NCBI RefSeq assembly: GCF_008329535.1
Contig: NZ_NPKR01000008.1
Location: 186,001-250,000, forward strand
DNA: 64,000 nucleotides
Source of the DNA: Mycolicibacterium sp. P1-18
Lineage (GTDB): Bacteria > Actinomycetota > Actinomycetes > Mycobacteriales > Mycobacteriaceae
Reading direction: 5' to 3'
A model generated the notes under the pieces. It was not told the DNA's origin and searched no databases. It worked only from the letters and a program-made list of their open reading frames with translations. The position numbers were made by a program, and so were the translations under genes. Below, one piece after another: positions 60,269 to 64,000 of this stretch (within the stretch, counting starts at the first letter, position 1; every line of letters begins with the position of its first letter).

Positions 60269-60931
60269 ATGGTGATGAGTCGAGACTACGGTCAGTACTG
60301 CGGACTTGCCCGGTCCCTGGATGTGGTGGGCGACCGGTGGAATTTGTTGATCGTCCGCCAGCTCCTGATGGGACCCGCGCGTTACGGAGAGCTCCGCGAA
60401 GGACTGTCCGGCATCGCGACGAATCTTCTGACCGACCGGCTCCGCGGCCTCGAAACTTCTGGTGTGATTGAGCGGAAACTGTCCGAAGACGCCGGTGCGA
60501 TTACTTACGCCCTTACCCCGTGGGGTGCACAGTTGCGCGAGCCCATCAATGCACTCGTCCGCTGGTCCACCCCGCTGATGATCCGCGGACCTGAGGGCGA
60601 TGAATTCCGCCCTGAATGGCTTCTGGTGGCACTTCCGGCCTTGTTCGAGGGTCGCGCGCCCACCAATCAATCAGTGACCGTTGGAATCGTCGTCGACGGC
60701 GGCATGGCCCAACTGCGAGCGACCGAGTCCGGTATCGACGTCGGTAAACCCGATGGATGCGAGCTTGACGCGGTCCTTACCGCCGATGCACCGCTTGTTC
60801 TGGGACTCGCAGCGGGCGTCTTGTCACTGAATGACGTCGCTGCACTCGTAGACATCGACGGTGACGAATCCGCCGTACGAACCTTCCTCGAGGCACCCCA
60901 TCAAGGAGCCGATGAGAAGCCGTCGCCCTAA
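60269..60931 (+). CDS. HxlR family transcriptional regulator with C-terminal SCP2-like part
   Basis: 220 residues from ATG 60269; ATG 60275 is also possible. The winged HTH is QYCGLARSLDVVGDRWNLLIVRQLLMGPARYGELREGLSGIATNLLTDRLRGLETSGVIERKL, with the conserved Cys near the N-terminus. After the HxlR part (about residue 110), a second domain (EFRPEWLLVALPALFEG, VTVGIVVDGGMAQLRATESG) resembles an SCP2-type lipid-binding fold. Such fusions respond to hydrophobic ligands in some cases. It probably controls the divergent hydrolase and exporter genes. Confidence 0.83.
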   Translation: MVMSRDYGQYCGLARSLDVVGDRWNLLIVRQLLMGPARYGELREGLSGIATNLLTDRLRGLETSGVIERKLSEDAGAITYALTPWGAQLREPINALVRWSTPLMIRGPEGDEFRPEWLLVALPALFEGRAPTNQSVTVGIVVDGGMAQLRATESGIDVGKPDGCELDAVLTADAPLVLGLAAGVLSLNDVAALVDIDGDESAVRTFLEAPHQGADEKPSP

Positions 60932-61046
60932 TCGTCCACGGCCGCACCACGCCGATACAACTCCATGAAGTTTCGTTGCGCAAGTCCTGTTGCCGGCGAT
61001 CAGTTGTCGATTGTGCACGCATTGCGCTGGGCATGAAATCAACCTC

Positions 61047-62594
61047 TCACCGCGGGTTTGGTGGCGAAATAGGCTCTACTGCTAGATATTTCGAGCTATT
61101 GCTCGCGGGACTGCCGCTTCGGAGCGCACCAATGGCAGGGTAGGTGGCCATTGGGACCGCAGCGCGCGCGGCGTGGATGTTCAGCGTGTTCGCTGTGTAG
61201 CCGAGTAGATCTGCCAACGATGCAGGGTCGATTTCCTTGATGAGATCGTGCAGAGCGCCGTTTCTCGCCGCCTTGATGTCTATCCCGAGCCCGCGCAATT
61301 GCTGCATCAGCGTTTGTTCGGTCGTGTGCTGCCCTGCGTTGAGACCTGGGAACAACCAACGGCATCCGTGGTTCATGGTGCCCCGCTTACGCGCGTTGAG
61401 ATAGTCGTGAAGAAGCGGCAGCAACGCTCTCGGAATGGGCGCAGCGAGAGCACCGACCTTGATCGATGTTCCATCTGCGCCGGCCTCGATATCGTCGACT
61501 GTGAGTTCAGCGATCCGACTGACGGGGACACCGTAGAGCAGGAGGATCAGGCCGGCAATTCTGGCAGATGGGACAATGTGGTCGGCCTCGATCATGGTCT
61601 TGATGAGAGCAAGTCGCCGAGCAGAAGTCATCAGGGGAGTGTGTGCGGCGGTCCGGTAGCGAGTTTCGAAGCGTCCGGCGATGCCCGCGGCTGCGCGCCA
61701 CCTGACGAAGTTTCGGACGGCTGCACGTGTTGTCGGGCCTTCAGAGAGATAGGAATCGATCTGGTCCTGACGAAGGTCGTCGACGGCGGTTCCATGCTCA
61801 TCGAGAAGCCAGCGTAGGAATTTTGTCGCTTCCGTGATCTGCTGCTTGGCGAATCCTGTGGCGTTGGCCATGTTCCGCGGGCGTTGGCTGGGTTCACGGA
61901 GCCTGCGGAGGTGGTGCCAACGCGCGTACTGTTCGATCGGTGCGTGGATAACCGGCGTGTTTACAAGGGATTTCAGTCGCTGGTCGACCCAGGCTTCGAA
62001 GCGAACCATGATCGGATCACCACGACTTGGCATCATCCGATGGTGGACGAGCATCTCGCGGAGATGCTCGACATTGCGCGATGGGGGCAGTGCGTCGAAC
62101 GCGGCGTGACTGAGCTGCAGTTCGCGGGCGCCTACCTGAGCCAGCAGATTCGCGGTATCGGCATTGCGCATCCAGGTCAGGATGCTTTCGGGACGGGGTA
62201 CGGCCGCTAGCTCGACGATCAGGCGTTTGATGCGCATGTCGGGCGGTGAGTGGGGCTTCAGTAGCTGCTCGAGTTGTTGGGTCACCAGGCATCGGGCGCA
62301 GTTGCCGCCGCGGAGCCGCTCCGCTTCTCGGCCGCAGTTGTCGCAGGTCAGGCATGTGGTGATCCCAGCGCAGTCTCTGCAAATGTCGTGGCCAGCGGCT
62401 GAGCGTCCTGGCAGGAGCCGGTCGGCGCCGCAGAATGAACAGCGTCCATAGTTTCTAACGGCTGCGGTGAAGCATGGCTGACAGATCCCGCCATCCGGCC
62501 AGCGTGCCCGGATCTTCGGCACCATGTGGTGGCATCGGTCGCATTCGAGCGGGCCGGTACTGCGGGGCCGGCCTCGTTTGCGGGGACTAGTCAT
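61047..62594 (-). CDS. CxxC-rich recombinase-like third protein of module 2
   Basis: 515 residues, apparently intact, starting at an ATG overlapping the HTH gene by 8 bases. About seven CxxC motifs lie in residues 18-102 (CDRC, CQPC, CSFC, CRDC, CLTC, CDNC, CARC), as in a chain of zinc ribbons. A helical middle has RPESILTWMRNADTANLL and WHHLRRLREP, the same as module 1. The C-terminal part resembles a tyrosine recombinase catalytic domain (AGLILLLYGVPVSRIAELTVDDIE; WLFPGL; LADLLGYTANTLNIHAA). The box I Arg is Pro, the H-x-x-R is lost, and the final Tyr is His. It is probably a non-catalytic recombinase partner or DNA-binding scaffold. Confidence 0.82.
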   Translation of the reverse strand: MTSPRKRGRPRSTGPLECDRCHHMVPKIRARWPDGGICQPCFTAAVRNYGRCSFCGADRLLPGRSAAGHDICRDCAGITTCLTCDNCGREAERLRGGNCARCLVTQQLEQLLKPHSPPDMRIKRLIVELAAVPRPESILTWMRNADTANLLAQVGARELQLSHAAFDALPPSRNVEHLREMLVHHRMMPSRGDPIMVRFEAWVDQRLKSLVNTPVIHAPIEQYARWHHLRRLREPSQRPRNMANATGFAKQQITEATKFLRWLLDEHGTAVDDLRQDQIDSYLSEGPTTRAAVRNFVRWRAAAGIAGRFETRYRTAAHTPLMTSARRLALIKTMIEADHIVPSARIAGLILLLYGVPVSRIAELTVDDIEAGADGTSIKVGALAAPIPRALLPLLHDYLNARKRGTMNHGCRWLFPGLNAGQHTTEQTLMQQLRGLGIDIKAARNGALHDLIKEIDPASLADLLGYTANTLNIHAARAAVPMATYPAIGALRSGSPASNSSKYLAVEPISPPNPR

Positions 62595-62925
62595 CGTCTG
62601 AAACGATCCTCGCTTTCACGGGCCGGTAGGCGTTGAGGAGGGGGACATCCTTGGCCGAATTCACTGCTTTATCGCGGGATTGGCGGGCGTCGGCGGCGGT
62701 GTAGGTAATGAGGTCTCCGGCTTCGATTCCGAAGATGTCACACAGTGCGACAAGGACTTTGAATGCGATGCGGTCGGGTTCCTGTCCGACGATGCGGTAG
62801 ATCTGAGATTCAGACAGGGTGATGCCTCGCTCGCGTAGCGGCCCGACGAGGTCTCGGCTGTTCTTCATGCCTGCCCGGGCCATGAATTCGCGGACTCGCC
62901 AGTGGTATTGAATGTCGCGTTTCAT
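62587..62925 (-). CDS. Small XRE-like HTH protein of module 2
   Basis: 112 residues from the ATG overlapping the integrase stop (ATGA). VREFMARAGMKNSRDLVGPLRERGITLSESQIYRIVGQEPDRIAFKVLVALCDIFGIEAGDLI is a HTH with the same spacing as the module 1 protein, and both start MKRD(V/I). The tail is basic (RPVKARIVSDDD). It is probably a regulator of the module or an accessory factor in recombination. Confidence 0.82.
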   Translation of the reverse strand: MKRDIQYHWRVREFMARAGMKNSRDLVGPLRERGITLSESQIYRIVGQEPDRIAFKVLVALCDIFGIEAGDLITYTAADARQSRDKAVNSAKDVPLLNAYRPVKARIVSDDD

Positions 62926-64000
62926 GACGACTCCTTGGTGGTCGGATCGGCTAGACCGGCGTTGCTGCGGGCCACGGTTGCGTTGAGGACTCGCTCAAGC
63001 TCGCGGGCCCGGTAGTCGGGGGATGCGAGCGTGTAGATCGATGTGGTGGAGGCATGCTCGTGGCCTAACTGGAGCTGGACGAAGCTGACGTCGTATCCAT
63101 GCTCGATCTGCAGGTGGGTGGCGTATGAGCGGCGGAACGAGTGAAGGTCCAGGCCCGGAGGGAAGCCGAGTTCATCGACGAGACTGCGCATTCGTTGCCA
63201 GAGATTGCGGTTGGGCATGAGTCCGCCTTTCTCCGTGGGGAACAGGTCGTTGACGGGTTCCCCATAGCGGGGGAGGCCGCGCTCCACCCAGTCGGCGACA
63301 GCTTCAGCCGCCCAGTCGAAGACTGTGAGCACCGTGTGCTGTTTCGCCGCGCTTCCTCGGGTTCCCTTGCCGTGGCGTATGCGCACCAGGCCCCAATCAC
63401 CGAAATACGGCGCGCGAATGTTGCGGGAGAAGTCAACGCACTGCAGGTGCCGTACTTCGTTGCGCCGCAACCCCCAGCCATAAAGGGACTTGAAAGCGAC
63501 CGCGTCACGCCATGCCGCCAGCGCGCCTTTGCGACCAGCATTGAGGATCCGTTCTGGTTCGAGATCGGCCAGGTCGAAGAACTGTTGTAGTTCGACGAGG
63601 GTGAATGGCCGCTTGAGCGGTCGAGCGTCGTTGGCCTGCACATGCTTGGCTCTGTTGAATTCGGTTATAACTTGGCCGAATACGGTGCCGAACAGACGCC
63701 CACAATGCTCGTTCCAGTCGTACGCCGGATCGGTGGCGTAGTCGAGAAAGAGCTTCACGTCGGTCTGGTAGGCCCGCACTGTGGTGTGGGCGAGGTTGCG
63801 AACTCCCCGAAGGTGGGAGAAGAAGTCATCTGCATCGGCGGCAGTCCATTGCCAGGGGTACGAGCCGACGAAATCGGCCATCCGGTGGACCGACGCGATC
63901 CGCCGGCGAACGGTCTCCGACGAGAAGTTCTGGGCCAGATGTGCCCGGCGCCATCCGGTGAGCACGTCGTTGAGGAACGCATCCGGATCAGGTCCGGCGA
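62922..64000 (-). CDS. Tyrosine recombinase/integrase of module 2 (5' end outside window)
   Basis: At least 357 residues; the frame remains open past 63965 (AGPDPDAFLNDVLTGW) to the window edge, so the true start lies outside. The core-binding domain matches integrase 1 (SSETVRRRIASVHRMADFVGSYPWQW against TIDGRIGLVQRFIAHTNEYPW). The catalytic domain has LYGWGLRRNEVRHLQ with Arg, IRHGKGTRG with Lys, LDLHSFRRSYATHL with His and Arg, and LGHEHASTTSIYT with His and Tyr. All five residues are present. It is the first gene of module 2. Confidence 0.88.
   Translation of the reverse strand, partial: AGPDPDAFLNDVLTGWRRAHLAQNFSSETVRRRIASVHRMADFVGSYPWQWTAADADDFFSHLRGVRNLAHTTVRAYQTDVKLFLDYATDPAYDWNEHCGRLFGTVFGQVITEFNRAKHVQANDARPLKRPFTLVELQQFFDLADLEPERILNAGRKGALAAWRDAVAFKSLYGWGLRRNEVRHLQCVDFSRNIRAPYFGDWGLVRIRHGKGTRGSAAKQHTVLTVFDWAAEAVADWVERGLPRYGEPVNDLFPTEKGGLMPNRNLWQRMRSLVDELGFPPGLDLHSFRRSYATHLQIEHGYDVSFVQLQLGHEHASTTSIYTLASPDYRARELERVLNATVARSNAGLADPTTKESS

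Noticed and set aside
1..64000. CRISPR arrays, tRNA or rRNA genes
   Set aside because: No regularly spaced repeats, cloverleaf-like segments or rRNA-like sequence were seen.
53206..64000. Prophage
   Set aside because: Two integrases but no capsid, terminase, portal or lysis gene in the window.

Overview
The window is high-GC actinobacterial DNA, most likely from a mycobacterium of the fast-growing Mycolicibacterium type. Supporting signs are a TetR/cyp138-like divergent pair arranged as in Rv0135c-Rv0136, a mycofactocin-type short-chain dehydrogenase, DUF2510/DUF4352 surface proteins, a TIGR00027-type methyltransferase, a PGRS-type glycine-rich protein, and many GTG/TTG starts with ATGA or GTGA overlaps. 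No rRNA, tRNA or CRISPR array was seen.

Layout. 1-4.1 kb: a coupled operon pxpA-BCCP-accC-pxpB-pxpC, a biotin-linked 5-oxoproline/urea-amidolyase-like set. 4.1-13.9 kb: two alpha/beta hydrolases, a secreted PASTA-like protein, DUF2252, a DMT transporter, a PEP-hydrolase-like/Tm-1-like pair, YaeQ, DUF3297 and an NAD(P)-binding protein. 14.2-20.1 kb: a frameshifted small membrane gene, two coupled genes sharing a C-terminal domain, and a four-gene export cluster with FixH/YtkA-like Ig domains that may handle metal. 20.2-28.6 kb: TetR, PhyH-type dioxygenase, dehydrogenases, a methyltransferase, DUF5996, and an LLM monooxygenase facing a MarR gene across a good operator. 29-44.3 kb: small envelope proteins, a frameshifted SMI1/KNR4 gene, an old-yellow-enzyme homologue lacking its usual active-site pair beside a MarR gene, GDPD, YdcF, a GT87 mannosyltransferase-like protein, TetR/P450, VapBC, a methyltransferase and MarR/amidohydrolase.

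From about 44 kb the window becomes accessory and decayed: a metallo-beta-lactamase relic, a PGRS protein that has a signal peptide in place of a PE domain, a membrane gene with two in-frame stops, and a TetR-controlled set of two alcohol-dehydrogenase-family genes and a GMC oxidoreductase. The last 11 kb holds two copies, in the same orientation, of a three-gene mobile module: tyrosine integrase, small XRE-like HTH protein, and a large CxxC-rich protein with a degenerate recombinase fold. The copies bracket a DUF2510 paralogue, a 14-TM drug exporter, a haloalkane-dehalogenase-like hydrolase and an HxlR regulator. In copy 1 the large gene carries a one-base frameshift; copy 2 looks intact but its integrase runs off the window.

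Two observations stand out. A family of about eight short dispersed repeats lies only between genes and always in the same orientation, mostly from 28 to 57.6 kb. Palindromic operators can be matched by eye to five regulator genes: three MarR/enzyme pairs, the TetR/P450 pair and the TetR/alcohol-dehydrogenase block. All family assignments come from reading motifs; no database search was run.
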